Assembly (NCBI RefSeq): GCF_001949145.1
Contig: NW_019091357.1
Span: 2,791,785 to 2,855,784 of the forward strand
Direction of reading: 5' to 3'
DNA length: 64,000 nt
DNA from: Acanthaster planci
Taxonomy: Eukaryota > Echinodermata > Asteroidea > Valvatida > Acanthasteridae
Part shown: positions 1 to 11,920 of the stretch, piece after piece
Layout: every line of letters begins with the position of its first letter
Numbering within the stretch: position 1 is the stretch's first letter
Notes under the pieces: generated by a model
What the model was told of the DNA's origin: nothing
Database searches by the model: none
The model's input: only the letters and a program-made list of their open reading frames with translations
Program-made: the position numbers and the translations under genes

Positions 1-1260
1 ATCACGACCGGGAATGCAGTTTACCGCCAACATGAGGAATAGGAAGGAAACATACAGTTTAGGTCACCCACCGTCGGGCTGTCTGTCTGTTGGGTTGTCG
101 GGCTGTATGTCAGTCGGTCGGTCGGTCAGTCAGTCAGGACGGGCGATACAAGGACGAACCATAGCGAAAACATAAGTGAAATTGATATAAACAGCAATTA
201 TTCTATTTTTCAAACTTCAGAGCAACCTAGAGTGGTAGTTATATACAAAGACAATAAAAGTTGTGGCATTTACATTTTCAATGTGCATACACGTTTCATT
301 TTCCGGATGATAGGCTTAATAAATCCATAATAACCCCTTCGGTTGGGACATGAGGATTACTTTTCGGGAAGAAAATAAATGTTTATGGACGGTCATTACT
401 AGAATAATTTCCAGTTCCCCCCCCACCACCACTACCTGGAAAAGCCACGTTTTTGGAATGTTCGATCACTTACAAAGTTGATACCATTAGACTCCGAAAT
501 TTGGAGGGGGCCAAGGGGCCTCTCCATCACCCGCAAATTCTACCCGCCGTTGTACCGCTGAGGTGAAGCCAGCAGTACGGACTCGAGCGCTGGTATTTTT
601 GTCACCTGCTATCTTGCCTGCGTAGATCAAAATTCAATGAAAGCAGCGATCTCCTGGACTAGGTTATAAATCGGGTCTGGTATTCAAAACATGGGAAGCA
701 TTCCTATTTATAAGCTTTTCTTTCTTCTTTCACTGGTACCCGGATCCTCCTTTAGCGATTGACCAGTGTTTACCAAAGGGGGTATAGGTATTAGGTAATG
801 ACGTAAAGCGCCATTGTGGGCTTTACTCTTTTGATGTCTAAGTTGTCTTTTTCCTACCAGTGACGGCAAAAACTAGAGTTGGCCGTCGGTACAAAAGTAA
901 AAGATTAAGAGTGTTTAAAATCCCACGTAGCTATAAGAACCCAAGATAATAATACACGTGTTACTCGATATGAAATGAAAATACAATCCTCAGATTTCTC
1001 CGGCAACTGTCCATTTTGAACGAATTTGAGATAAAATCGAGAACCAGCAAAAGGGTAATATTACTGCAAGTTTTGGCAGCCCGTCCAAAAGGTAGGTGAA
1101 TTTAAAGTTTTTTTGTTTTTTTTTGGTGCTAACTGGCGCTTAACCCGTGGAGAATTTCTCGGTTGGGTGCCCTTCACACAAACGTGTCCATGTTCAACAG
1201 TGCTGTGACGTATGCGAGCTAGTTGGTGCCATCCCCAGTTTTTATTGCAATATACGTTGG
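1..1260. other. Left-edge intergenic DNA and upstream flank of locus A
   Basis: No coding exon is visible. Positions about 70-140 are a short GTCG/GTCA/GTCT-rich simple-sequence patch. From about 560 the sequence resembles the flanks at about 3750 and 12665 (shared words around CGTAGATCAAAATTC and CAGCGATC), which lie upstream of loci B and D. So the left arm of the tandem duplication starts here. The two short minus-strand open frames at 1061-1324 and 1413-1604 resemble no protein I know and have no homologous open frame in the other units. Confidence 0.5.
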
Positions 1261-1264
1261 CAAA

Positions 1265-1354
1265 ACTCAATCTTTCCGCCATTTTGATTTCTGGTGAGAA
1301 TCCAAGCAGTGTTTTCGGGTTCATATATCAAATGGATCTGTAAGTTTGGTTGCA
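1265..1354 (+). promoter_or_regulatory. Non-coding first exon of locus A with splice donor (promoter-proximal)
   Basis: A block beginning GCCATTTTGATTTCT and ending GCAA|GTAAGG matches blocks before loci B and D. All three end in the same donor. The block carries no conserved reading frame. I infer a 5' UTR exon next to the promoter. The transcription start is not visible. Confidence 0.45.
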
Positions 1355-1719
1355 AGTAAGGAAATTTATCATATCAATAATTTAGTTTTCAGGCTTTTTA
1401 GGTTTTAATTATTCAGGTTACAAATAGTAGGCCTAATAGGGCACATAAAAAAATCAGTATTATTGGTGACCAGGGCCAGACTAATGATCTCTGTGTTGTA
1501 AATGCGAGAAAGGATGCAATTTTACGATGACTTGAATCAGTAATCGACAGTTTGCGAGGACGGTACGTCCAGAATTTGACACTATTTTGGCACTTGACGT
1601 CCACAGGGAATCACTCAAAAACACATGAATGCGCTGCACAGACACACCATGGCCTTTTCATGTTTAACCGTAGAATAAAGCAAGGACATTTGGAATGAAG
1701 TGCTGTGCCTGTCCAACAG

Positions 1720-2669
1720 TTTCAAACAGGTGGAAGTCAACAGCACACGATGCTCCCGGCACCTCCGATGCAGACCGTGCAGATGCAGGTGGCCTCCCCG
1801 CGGCCTCCCCGGCGCAGCCGGTACTCCTGCTCGGTCAAGTCGCTTGGAATCCTACAGATCGTCCTGGCCGGGGTATCAGCCGTTTTGGGCATTGCATCCA
1901 CTGTCATGTATCACCGTGGCATTGCAGCCGTAGGATCTGGTGCTCAGGGAGGGCTCGCGGTAGGTCTGGCATATATTTCTTGTGACTCATTTAAAAATAC
2001 TCTGATAAGACATCATGTAATCTACCTACTTTATGCTTCCTTTCCGATCAAAACAAAATCATGGCGTTGTCCTTGGAAACGATCTGGAAAGTGTAGTGGT
2101 GGCGATGTTGTTTGACATTGTAAGAATTACAAATGGCATCACACAGACTTCATAATATGCATGGCTCTGTAAGATAAAGTGCCATGCCTTCTGCCATCGA
2201 GCCCTAAAAATCGTCTCGTTAAATCAAAGCCATAAATAACCTACAGCAAGGAACACTGTCGCCAACACACGCAAAATACTCACAGTTAGCAACAACTTGC
2301 ACAATCACACGATTTTTTGTTTGTTTTGAAAACTTAGCCTAACCCTTACAAAGATAAAATAAAGGTTTCATTTAAATAACGAGGGTCCGTAATGCCGATT
2401 CTCTTCCCAGCAAGTATGTAAAGACGGTATGGGGGCTTTAACTATAATGACCTGATGTACTACCCCCAACCCCGCCCCTTTAGTTACCCCAAAATAATTC
2501 TGTTTTGGATCCGCCATTAACGAGGGCAGCAAACATGCCTCCCCTTCTTGCCAAGTTGTGTGCTCTTAATTTTCAGGTGCATTTCGGGTTGAATTCAATC
2601 CTGTTGGTCGCTTCCCTGACGAAGCCGGTCGTGTCGATCATTGCTTCCGTGTACTACAGGATAGCCGAA
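1720..2669 (+). pseudogene. Locus A: collapsed MS4A-like gene (exon 1 and partial exon 4 only)
   Basis: Exon 1 follows the acceptor CCAACAG. Its ATG is at 1750 and it ends at 1959 in a phase-0 donor, giving 70 codons with the family signature SRYSCSVKSLGILQIVLAG and TM1. No TM2 exon exists. At about 2165-2180 the sequence jumps from intron 1 to the last few bases of exon 3 plus its donor and intron (CTCTGTAAGATAA), so exon 2, intron 2 and nearly all of exon 3 are deleted. A TM4-type exon starts at 2577 (GLNSILLVASLT) but breaks near 2667 after YYRIAEG. There it joins sequence that lies downstream of exon 6 in the other units. Exons 5 and 6 are missing. The promoter-proximal exon and exon 1 are still open, so a short transcript is possible, but a four-helix protein is not. 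Confidence 0.75.
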
Positions 2670-2684
2670 GGTATAGCTTAATGC

Positions 2685-3273
2685 GGGCGATTCACAATAG
2701 TGCGCCTCCAAGAGTTTGCAAGGAGGTGGCCAATCGTAGGTCGTGTTCGGGCGGCCTGTTCTTGACACAGGTTTCTTGTTCTCGCCCTCGAACGGCGGGA
2801 ACACGACTCAAGAACACTTTTCTCGGAACAGGGTCACACACCACCTCCTCGTCAGAGTTTTATAGGAACACACGGAAAAACTCGTGAGATTTTGATTTTT
2901 GAACAGCTGCAAAAATAGAGAGATGGCTTCCAAAGCCATAGACAATGGGGAGTTTTGCAAAATTAACATTAATTATTTTCCGTAACACAGAAATGAATGT
3001 TCCTGCTTATATAGAAAAGAATTCAGCCCACCGAAACCTTAACTCTCGAATAACGTACACAGACGCCGCCATGTTGCTTGTAATAACCAGTTGTTTGTTC
3101 CCGGCGTTCGAGTGGCCGACCCACGAACAACAAATCGAGCTGTTCGTGAACATCCGGGAACAAGCCGCTCGAACTAACCCCTATTGTGCGAATTCTGTCG
3201 AACCCCCTTCCCCCCATAGATTTCGTACATTGTGATTGGCCAACGCATGGAGGCGCGCTATTGTGAATCGCCC
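2685..3273. mobile_element. Palindromic MITE family, long copy with nested insert
   Basis: The ends are inverted: GGGCGATTCACAATAGTGCG on the left and its near complement CGCGCTATTGTGAATCGCCC on the right. Other copies lie at 11921, 24855 and 58162. This copy is about 590 bp, against about 165 bp for the shortest. Its extra interior (about 2740-3215) is itself roughly inverted, with CGAACGGCGGGAAC at about 2790 and GTTCCCGGCGTTCG at about 3098. It has no coding capacity for a transposase, so it would move only in trans. Confidence 0.7.
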
Positions 3274-3959
3274 GTATTCATTCCACCTGCCTCACCGCAT
3301 AAGAATCTGTTGTATTCTTGCTGTAATGCACAGATACCCAGAGAATATATTTTAAAAGTTATTTTAAGGCACGTTAGAGAAGCCTGCGATCAAATTAGTC
3401 TCGATTTGAATTTCGCAATGACCTTGTGTGTATTTCACAAGTTTTGTAATTAGCAACCCGTCAAAACAGTCGACTCCTATTGAATAATTCAGCAGTGGGA
3501 GTGATTCACGCAATGTCATGCAGATTCCTTTCAGCCAATCATCCTTAGCGCCGTGTGCGAGTTCTAATCATCCATGCACAACGTCATAAGTTCTGATCAC
3601 CTTCATTTAAGATGTCCATCTTATAAAAGGTATAAACGAAATACATGTCTTCTCTGTTTGTGAAATTTTGTCACTAGACCCAGTAGACAAAAAAGAAAAA
3701 TAAACCCGGAATCTTAAATTGTAATCGTGACAAAGCTAGCAATGAATCAAATTGAGCGGTGGTGTTTTGTCGCGTGCCATCTTGCCGGCGTAGATCAAAA
3801 TTCCAGTAATGCCAGCGATCGCCTGGATAAGACAAAATTGGACCTGATATTCAAATTTTGACTTAGGAAGCATTTATTCAGTGTTTCTTCCTTGGTGATT
3901 AAATTACGCGAACCAAAAGGAAATAAAACGGGGAAAAGACAAACTCTCGAGCATAAATC

Positions 3960-4180
3960 GTTTCTTCTTCCTCCGGCTTTCGGTCACAGGGGGAGGCACA
4001 AGGGGGAGGCGCACCAGCATCTGGAGGCACCAGCTTTCAGGGGTGTGGTTTTTTGGGGGACAAGTTTTTAAAGCCTTTTCAATATCCACTAATCCGTCTT
4101 TTAGTGGTAAAGACACCTGGGGGCCGGGCCCGGGCCCGGGAATTTGTGGGTAAACGTCCTCCCCCCTCGTGGCTACGCCT
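3960..4180. repeat. Poly-G/C-rich repeat remnant upstream of locus B
   Basis: The segment contains GGGGGAGGCGCACCAGCATC and ends near GTGGCTACGCCTCTGTTGC. It recurs at 12890-13090 upstream of locus D with the same order of words, so it was in place before the unit was duplicated. It looks like the decayed end of a transposable element. I see no open frame in it that is conserved between the copies. Confidence 0.5.
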
Positions 4181-4534
4181 CTGTTGCTCTCTTTTGCTTA
4201 CGAAATTGCATGCTTGGACTTGAAGAGCCGTGCACGATGTTTCTAAAGAAGTTGCTGTCCCCGATGCATATCACCAAATGCGTCAGCGTCACGGGTCCTG
4301 TTCTAGCGATCGACTAGTTTTCACGTGAGGTAGAGGCGATGACATACAGCGCTATTTTGATCGGCACAATTGACTCCGAGAGAACTCTTCGTTTGCACTT
4401 TGAACACAAATACGACGTGACAAGTTACTCATTAACAGTTGCCCCGCACCCTTGTCCTCAACATGCGAGATATCCAATCATTTTCCAAGCTACAGCCAGT
4501 GCCGTCACCGGTTCGAACCGTAAGATACGTCGAC

Positions 4535-4620
4535 AAAAACTAATCTTTTCGCCATTTTGATTTCTCGTGAGAATCAGGCGAAGCAGCGTTTTCGGATTCA
4601 TCTGGATCTGCAAGTTTCAA
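4535..4620 (+). promoter_or_regulatory. Non-coding first exon of locus B with splice donor
   Basis: The block ends TTTCAA|GTAAGG and is nearly the same as 13645-13728 upstream of locus D. A perfect 11-base palindrome centred on GGTTCGAACC sits just upstream at about 4509 and again at about 13617. It is a candidate promoter element because it is kept in both copies. The intron to the coding exon is about 315 bp. Confidence 0.5.
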
Positions 4621-4967
4621 GTAAGGAAAAATTTTAATTTTATCGTCTCTACGCTGCCAACATCAATAAAATAGGCCCCAATATTAAAAGTCTATGTTAA
4701 CTGTCATCGAAACCAAGGGTCTTTTTGTTGTAAATGCCCAAAATACTTGTTTTGGCAAATCGACGATATACGGGGGCGGTTGATCCGAATTTTGACACAT
4801 TTACTGTGAAACATCCACTGGAAATCACTCAATAACTCATGAATGAACCGCAGAGAAACGCCCAGGACAGTTTAGGCTTAACCCGAGAATTAAGCATGGT
4901 TATTGTTTAAATTAAGGTGTTATGCCTCTCCAACAGTTTGAACACAGGAACAAGACAACAGGACACG

Positions 4968-7900
4968 ATGAACCCGGTAACTCCGATTCCGACCGTGCAG
5001 ATGCAGGTGGCCTCCCCGCAGCTTCCCCGGCGCAGCCGGTACACCTGCTCGGTCAAGTCGCTGGGGATTTTACAGATCGTCCTGGCTGGGGTGTCAGCCG
5101 CTTTGGGCGTTGCAGCCGCTGTTGTCTCGGGGTACTACACCTTGGCATTTATCGCGCCTGGTGCTTGGGGAGGACTCGCGGTACGTTACGTTTCTTACGT
5201 GTGTGTGTTTTTTTTTAAGAAACCTGTTATGCATCATGATTATAATATGAAATGATTTCTTTGCAACGAAATCAGGATGTTTTCGTCGCAAACGATCTCG
5301 TAAGTGTTGCGTTGCGAATGAAGTCCGTCATACGGAGTCCATGCTGTGCATGACTCAGTCAATAAAGAGCTGATAGGGGTTATGGGGGGCAGAGAGTCGA
5401 TACCAGAGGAAAACGAATATCGACAATCAACATTTTATACATAACAATATGTATGAACCACAGGTTATAAAAGGTGGTAGAATCGCTTCCGGCATTTTTC
5501 TTTCATCGCAGCATCATTCCTGAAGAAGAAAGCTTTCCTTCTGGTCAAAGGACTGACCTGTACGTCGAAACTTAAAACATCCTTTTTCAACTTTCGTTGA
5601 CACTTTTTAAGTCTACCTATAAAATGAACCAACAGGAGTACCGTTTTTCCTCTTTAGAATGGGTCTGACTGGTTACTTGAACACATATTTCCAGCCCTCA
5701 GAGAGTGAAGTTCAATATGAAGAGTGAAGCAATAATGCAAGACTTGATCTTTGATTGGATTTTTTTTTATTTATTTATTTATATTTTTTTGGCGTTTTCT
5801 CCATTCCAGTTTTACCTCCCCGCTGGAATCCTGGGCATATTGTCCATTACAGTCGGTGTTACTTCGCGAAGATGTTTGGTAAGATATTGGCGTTTTTGAA
5901 TGAATTAAAAAATAAACAATTGCGCTGGAAGTTCAGTGTTATCGCAAGGTTTTATCGTCTGTAGTTTGCACGCTGCAGGAAGAGTTGCATTTGGGCATAT
6001 TTATAGTAGTAATGTTCTGTCTTGTTTCTGTTGCCTTTTTCTGCAGGCGATTGCAACCATGGTCATGTCCATTCTTGCCGCAGTCATGGCTGGTACCAAC
6101 ATCATCCTATACGGCATCTGCATTTCTGAAAGTGCCTATTACCGCTACTCCTACTACTTTGATGTCTCTGTAAGATCAAAAACCACAAGTTCTGCTATCG
6201 AGCCCTAAAATGCATCTCTTTACATTCAAGCCAGAAATAAGACACAGCGATAAATAGTTGTCACCAACAAACGCAAAGTACTCACAAAGAGTAACAACTT
6301 TACACAGATGGACGGTTTCCGTTTTTATCTGATTGAACCTCAACCCCCGCAAAGGGGGTTTCATTTAAACAATAATTCCCTTTTTCCTTCCTCCATAATC
6401 CTCATGGATCATTTACACAATGGCCATATTGGCCTGATGGACTATCCCCAACCCCACCCCCCTTAAAATTGTCCAAACGATAATTCAGTTCTTGATCCGC
6501 CGTCTAAGAGGTCAGTAATGAGGAGAATGGGGGAATATATCCCCAACCTTTTGAGGTGAGGAATGGGCTATCAAAGCATCCTCCAACTTTTTTGTGGTGG
6601 GTGTGGAGGGTGGTTTTTCGGATTTTCCAACAGGCAAAATGTATCCAAAGCACTTAAAAGGAGAACAAAAAGCCATAAATATGCCGTTCTTATGTACAGT
6701 AATTGAATGCAACACATTATTACAGATCGCCCCGAACATAGTGTCATACTGTGTCAGCACCATCGCCCCCCAACACCACTTTTCAAATTTCCATTGCCAA
6801 ACAAGTGACACCCTTTTCCACAATTATCCACCCTCCATCCTCCCCGATTTCCGCCACCAATTTTCGCCACTACTTCCCTTCAGGCAGAACTCGGGTTGAG
6901 TTCAGTCCTGGTGGTCGCTTCCCTGACGGAGCTGGTTGTGTCGATCGTTGCTTCCGCCTATTGTTGCTACGTCATGAAGGAATACCAGCCGGCAACCACC
7001 ACGGTAACAAACATCGTATTATTCTCAATGGCTCAAACCCTTGTTTTTTGTTGTTGTTGTTGTTGTTGTTGCTGCTGTTGTTGATGTTGTTGTTGTTGTT
7101 GTTGTTGTTGTTATTTGTTGTTTTTTGTTGTTTTTGCGATAACTATGGGTCTATAGGGTGCATGCACCACACGAATTCAAGCAACCACTGAAAACAGTAC
7201 ATTCAGCACAGTTCTGGCCCAAACAACATGACAGCCGACATCATTGTTGATTCTCGAACAGAAATGAAATCATCATCTTGTTCCATCCAACGTTCTTCTG
7301 TTTCTACCTCCATGGTCTTTCCATTTCTTTTTCTTTTTTATTTCGAGGGTAAGCTGTTTACATGTTAACATATTCACACCAATGCAAACTCACTTCCTCA
7401 AAAGTGACATCTCCAGTCCTACATGTGGCCATCTGACAATTGTTTTTTTCAAATTTTCAAATAGCACCCCTCCACTTGTGTACGTAATTCAGATTCACTT
7501 TTCAATTGTAAATTTATCAAGACTACGTTTACAGAAGCCCAGAGACAAAGAAAGTTGTTCCTGCATTATCCTACCATTTGTCAGCCCAACAATCTCCTTT
7601 ACAAAGTCATGCAGAAAATCGTATGTGGTGTTCCATGAATGCCCGCTTTTTGAGATAACGAAAAAAAAAAAACCGCGTCAACAAGTTGTGGAATGAAGGG
7701 GTCTCAATGACTGCGATGCATTACAGCTTGCCCAATTCACTGAGTAAGATCTGGGTGTCGCCTTGATAATTCAAAGCTAAGTTGTAAGGCAGTCACAAGG
7801 CATCACCCCAGAGGAGAGGGACCAACATCACCCTTCCTGCAACTTGTACCTCCGTATAAGATTAACATAAGCTGGTCCCCACTACCAGTGGACCAAGGCG

Positions 7901-9099
7901 CTGTGCGTGAAAACACAAATTCGTGCCTCTTGTCCAAACTAAATTGCGGTCTTGTGGTGGAAATAACGCATTCCATGACGAGGTTGCAGAGCTCTCACGT
8001 TGCCGAGAGCTGATTTAAATCATTTTAATCGTGGCTTTTGCCCTTACCTAACGTTTTTATAAACACCGTTTACCGAGGGTATACGTTTGTAAGAAATGAA
8101 TTATAGTCACTTCCAACATCATCTAATAATTTCTTATATCACATTCATAATAGCAATAGTATGTATTTAAAAGAAAAAAAATGAAAAAAAATCACTTTAT
8201 CCTGTCTCTCCTCTGGTGCAAACCAGATCCAGTACGGACACCCAGCCATGTATAATATGTACAACCAACAACCGGCTGCTTACCCAGGGCCAACCGCCGC
8301 CCAGGCTCCTGCGATGTTTGTAACCAACCAGGCCGCTGCTGCTGCCCCGCCCCCCNNNNNNNNNNNNNNNNNNNNNNNNNNNNNNNNNNNNNNNNNNNNN
8401 NNNNNNNNNNNNNNNNNNNNNNNNNNNNNNNNNNNNNNNNNNNNNNNNNNNNNNNNNNNNNNNNNNNNNNNNNNNNNNNNNNNNNNNNNNNNNNNNNNNN
8501 NNNNNNNNNNNNNNNNNNNNNNNNNNNNNNNNNNNNNNNNNNNNNNNNNNNNNNNNNNNNNNNNNNNNNNNNNNNNNNNNNNNNNNNNNNNNNNNNNNNN
8601 NNNNNNNNNNNNNNNNNNNNNNNNNNNNNNNNNNNNNNNNNNNNNNNNNNNNNNNNNNNNNNNNNNNNNNNNNNNNNNNNNNNNNNNNNNNNNNNNNNNN
8701 NNNNNNNNNNNNNNNNNNNNNNNNNNNNNNNNNNNNNNNNNNNNNNNNNNNNNNNNNNNNNNNNNNNNNNNNNNNNNNNNNNNNNNNNNNNNNNNNNNNN
8801 NNNNNNNNNNNNNNNNNNNNNNNNNNNNNNNNNNNNNNNNNNNNNNNNNNNNNAGCTACGGGAACGCCGCTGAAGCCGGCATAGATGGTATGTTCAGTCA
8901 GTGTGTGTGTGGGGGGGGGGTGAAATTTATTCTGTCTCAATAGCCTCCACATGGGCTAACCTTGGGTCCCTATTCTATTTTCACGGGCCTTTCTCGAAAA
9001 GAGACTAAGCAGTGTGGATCTCTTCAATGAATGTTTTTTTTCTTTTTCATATTTTATTGTTTTGCAGATCCCAGAAAGGGCAATATCAACTTGGCTTGA
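4968..9099 (+). CDS. Locus B: MS4A/CD20-like four-transmembrane protein
   Basis: Coding exons are 4968-5180, 5810-5878, 6047-6169, 6884-7003, 8227-8887 (with a 498-base N run at 8356-8853) and 9068-9099. The acceptor at 4936 puts 31 bases of 5' UTR before the ATG. Without the Ns the product is 239 residues. TM1 is about 32-53 (LGILQIVLAGVSAALGVA), TM2 about 65-90 (GAWGGLA then FYLPAGILGIL), TM3 about 95-120, a Tyr-rich loop about 122-132, and TM4 about 139-165. The C-tail is rich in Pro, Gln and Ala and ends NINLA. Hydrophobic layout, the LGxxQI-type TM1 and length match MS4A proteins. These are membrane proteins with both ends in the cytosol, often part of receptor or channel complexes. The ligand or partner cannot be told from sequence. 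An AATAAA follows at 9185. TMEM176-like assignment is the main alternative. Confidence 0.8.
7040..7130. repeat. TTG trinucleotide microsatellite
   Basis: A tract of about 25 TTG/CTG-type triplets in the intron after exon 4 of locus B. The matching intron of locus D (from 16766) has none, so the tract expanded after duplication or was lost in the other unit. Confidence 0.9.
8356..8853. other. Assembly gap (498 N) inside exon 5 of locus B
   Basis: The gap falls after a run of C, between the Pro codons and the Ser-Tyr-Gly codons of exon 5. The flanking pieces are 129 and 34 nt, together 163 nt. That is exactly the exon 5 length in loci D and E, with the same phase. No coding sequence therefore needs to be missing. 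Confidence 0.9.
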
Positions 9100-9184
9100 G
9101 TGTTCTTCACAAAACGGCCGTCGTTTTTTTTTAAGAATCAACCGGCAAAAACAATAGACAAAGACATCACCTGTACAAATACTA

Positions 9185-9190
9185 AATAAA
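9185..9190 (+). terminator. Polyadenylation signal of locus B
   Basis: AATAAA lies 86 bases after the stop codon of locus B, in a position matched at 18064 in locus D. Confidence 0.6.
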
Positions 9191-9199
9191 ACTTTTGCG

Positions 9200-10500
9200 T
9201 TAACTGGAAAAACAATCGTTAAAAACAATTTGTCAATTTCAAATTGACCAAATTTCTTGTGCTGTTTGATTTCTCTTCTGTGTACCCAGTTTCTCTGTAA
9301 ATAGTGTTAGAAACCACAACATGAAAGCGTGCAGAAGGTTCGCAACTTGGCCCAATTTCACGGCGCGCTGCTAAGCAAACGATTTCTAGTCATAGTAGTG
9401 TATGCTTAGTTCATGGATACTGTGACCATTAAGCATAGCAAAAGGCACGCTCACCCCGGATGAAAAATTTACCTATTAACTTAGTGACGTGACAATGGAA
9501 ATCTCCAAGCGCCTCGATGCAATTTTTGTGTTAAGCACAGCAACCGTGTTTATAATGTTCACCGTGAAATACTCTTACCGTCTGGCACATTTTGTGCCAT
9601 GGTTAGAAAAATAAACGTGGTAAGCAGCTCGGCAAAATAAGCACATTGCGAGCTAAATTTGAATAAAGTCTGGTACGATGAGTTATCTGACTGCACATTA
9701 ACGTAACGATTTGAATTCCCCTGACTGAAGACACCACTGTTGCTATACCTCTAAACGACCACCATCTCTGGAATGGACTGGTTCCTTTGCGCCCTTCTTA
9801 TCCACTGAGAACGGTGTATTGTTGTAAGGCGTCTCTTATGTAACTAAGCAAAAGCCTGCCCCGAATCACTAAGTATAGCAACGGGGTCTGTAGTATAGAG
9901 AATTTAAGAAAATCAGTGTGTGAGGTTTTATTCAAATTTAACTCACAAAAGGCTTATTGGGCCTTGCGTTTGAATTGACAAGGACGAAAAAGACGGAAAA
10001 GCGTCTTCAGACACTTAGAAACAACCGTAGGATAACTAGAGGTGTAGATTACTTTATTTACTATGTTTCACCGCATAAGAACTTGCATAGTATTCTTGCT
10101 CGTGACCTGTAATGGAAAGATATTAAAAAAATGTTTTAAAAATCATTATATATAAAGTTTAGTGCAGTCTGCATTTACCAAAAATGTGTAACTCTTTTCC
10201 ATTCTTTTAAACTCTTTTTCTTTGGTAAATTCCAATTTCGCTGTTACCTTGTGTGTATTTCACGAATTTGTAATTTGTGACCCACCAAAACAGCCACGTA
10301 TTTTGTATTGTACGTGTATTTCAGTTAAATACTAATTGTTTAATTGCTTGGTGTTTATATCAGAAATTAGAGTGATAATTAGAAATGAAATCATAATCAC
10401 CATCAAATAATTCCTTACGCCACAAAGATAATTAGCCATGCTACGTTTTAAAAATAAAAAAACAAAAAGGACAATAAATCATGTTATCTTACATTCCCTC
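9200..10500. other. 3' flank of locus B, no gene seen
   Basis: Matches 18080-19180 downstream of locus D. It includes the site about 10040 (GGTGTAGATTACTTT) where the equivalent flanks of A and C carry a MITE and this one does not. At about 10345 the similarity to the 3' flank ends. Sequence resembling the intron before exon 5 begins, which marks the start of unit C. Confidence 0.55.
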
Positions 10501-10514
10501 TGGTGCAAAACCAG

Positions 10515-11617
10515 ACCCAGTGCGGACAACCTAAGATTGTATACAACCAACAACCGCTTGCCGTCGCGCGGGCTCCTGCGATACTTGTAACCACTTCGGC
10601 TGCTGCTGCCGTCCCACCCCCTAGCTACGGGGCCGCGGCGGCAGTCGGCACGGACGGTATGCATTGCCAATTGATCATACCGGATGGGGGCGAGAGTGCG
10701 ACAGCAGGCATTCTATGTACCGCAAAACACGAGGGGCAAGCTCGGTCAGTGACAGATAGTCAACCACTGGTTAATTTTGACTGGTAATCTATGCATTAAA
10801 TATAATTATACTGAGCACCAGGGCAAAATCGACCAATGGTTAAGAAATTGTCGCTAGTCGGAATTGCCTACAGTTGTGCGTGAGACGCGTTGCCGAGTTC
10901 GAGTGCAGGAAAGGAATGTGCCCACATACTTACAGAAGACAAAATGGGGAAGATGGTGGTAAACCCAACTGCAAAATGCCATTGATGGACTGAGAGCGCA
11001 GTGCACTATTGAAAAGTTTGTTGTTACCGCGGCCTGAGTCATTTTCATCAAACAATTTTACCGTCTTACCACTCATGCACAGCTAGTATGATGTAGCTCG
11101 TAATAAGAAGTCAATTAATTGAATCTGACTCATAGGGAACGTGTCATCGATAGTTTGCGGCAGGAATTACGACGACAGCCCCGGTCAAAGGAAGAAACTC
11201 TACGCCGTAGTGGCGCGCTGCGCACGCGTGTTGACCTTTGAAATGAACCCATCGGAACAGTTGCTCTGATTGTCAGCCTGTGCCGGTCATAATGTCACTT
11301 GCAAAGTCTCATCCTGTGCCTTTTAAAACCTTGGTCGTCACTGCCAACTTTTGCTATTTAATGTGCCCAAGTGAGTAAAACCAGTAGACTGGGTGAAATT
11401 CATGCTGTCTCAATGGCCTCCATTTGAACTCTTACTGACCAACTGCACGATTTTCTGGCCGTGTCGGCTTGGTGACGGGATACTGGGTCCTTGTTCTATT
11501 GCTACGTGCCCTCTTTGAAAGCAAACGATGCAGTCTGGACCCCTTCAGTGAAGGCTGTTCTTTTTCATTTTGTATTGTCTTTCAGACCCTGGAAAGGGCA
11601 TTGTCAAGTTGGTGTGA
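10515..11617 (+). pseudogene. Locus C: orphan exons 5 and 6 of an MS4A-like gene
   Basis: An acceptor (AAAACCAG) precedes an open exon at 10515-10656, which reads TQCGQP, then YNQQPLAVARAPAILVT, then AAAVPPPSYG, and ends in phase 1 at GACG|GTATGC. A second exon at 11586-11617 reads DPGKGIVKLV and then TGA. Exon order, phase and the PPPSYG and KG motifs match exons 5-6 of loci B and D. No exons 1-4 lie between the end of unit 2 and this point. The pair is either a truncated duplicate or alternative terminal exons reachable from exon 4 of locus B. Both exons stay open and keep splice sites. I see no AATAAA soon after the stop. Confidence 0.7.
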
Positions 11618-11920
11618 GTCTACTTCACAAAACAGCCGTCGGTTTTTCCCGAACACTGGTCAACAATGATAATATATCAACTTTCACGGGTTTAAAAATT
11701 AATCATTTAAAAACAAACCGTCAATTTCAAAATGATCAGAATTTCTTCCGTTGTTTGCTTTTCTCATCTATATAACCCCTGTTTGTGAATAGTGCTCGAT
11801 ATCACAAGCTCGAAGCGGAAGATTCGAAACTGGTAATAAATTGTCAGGGGGAGGAGGGCAGAAAAGCATCTTGAGACACTTAGAAACAAACGCAGGATAC
11901 CTGGAGGTGTAGCTTAATAC

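Larger units (their letters stand above)
3225..10345. repeat. Tandem segmental duplication, unit 2 (contains locus B)
   Basis: This stretch is closely matched by about 12030-19180. Shared landmarks in order are the GTCGACTCCTA flank, a GGGGGCAC-rich repeat remnant, the non-coding exon, six coding exons and the 3' flank with CGCATAAGAA. Introns match as well as exons; for example 6200-6560 and 15975-16340 are nearly the same base for base. Unit 2 has a long TTG tract and extra sequence at about 7030-7640 that unit 3 lacks. Confidence 0.8.

Noticed and set aside
4500-4520. tRNA B box (GGTTCGAACC) upstream of locus B
   Set aside because: No matching A box or arms. The word is a simple palindrome, repeated at 13617 because of the segmental duplication.
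7030-7191. Cys- or Leu-rich coding frames
   Set aside because: They are translations of a TTG microsatellite in an intron that is not conserved in locus D.
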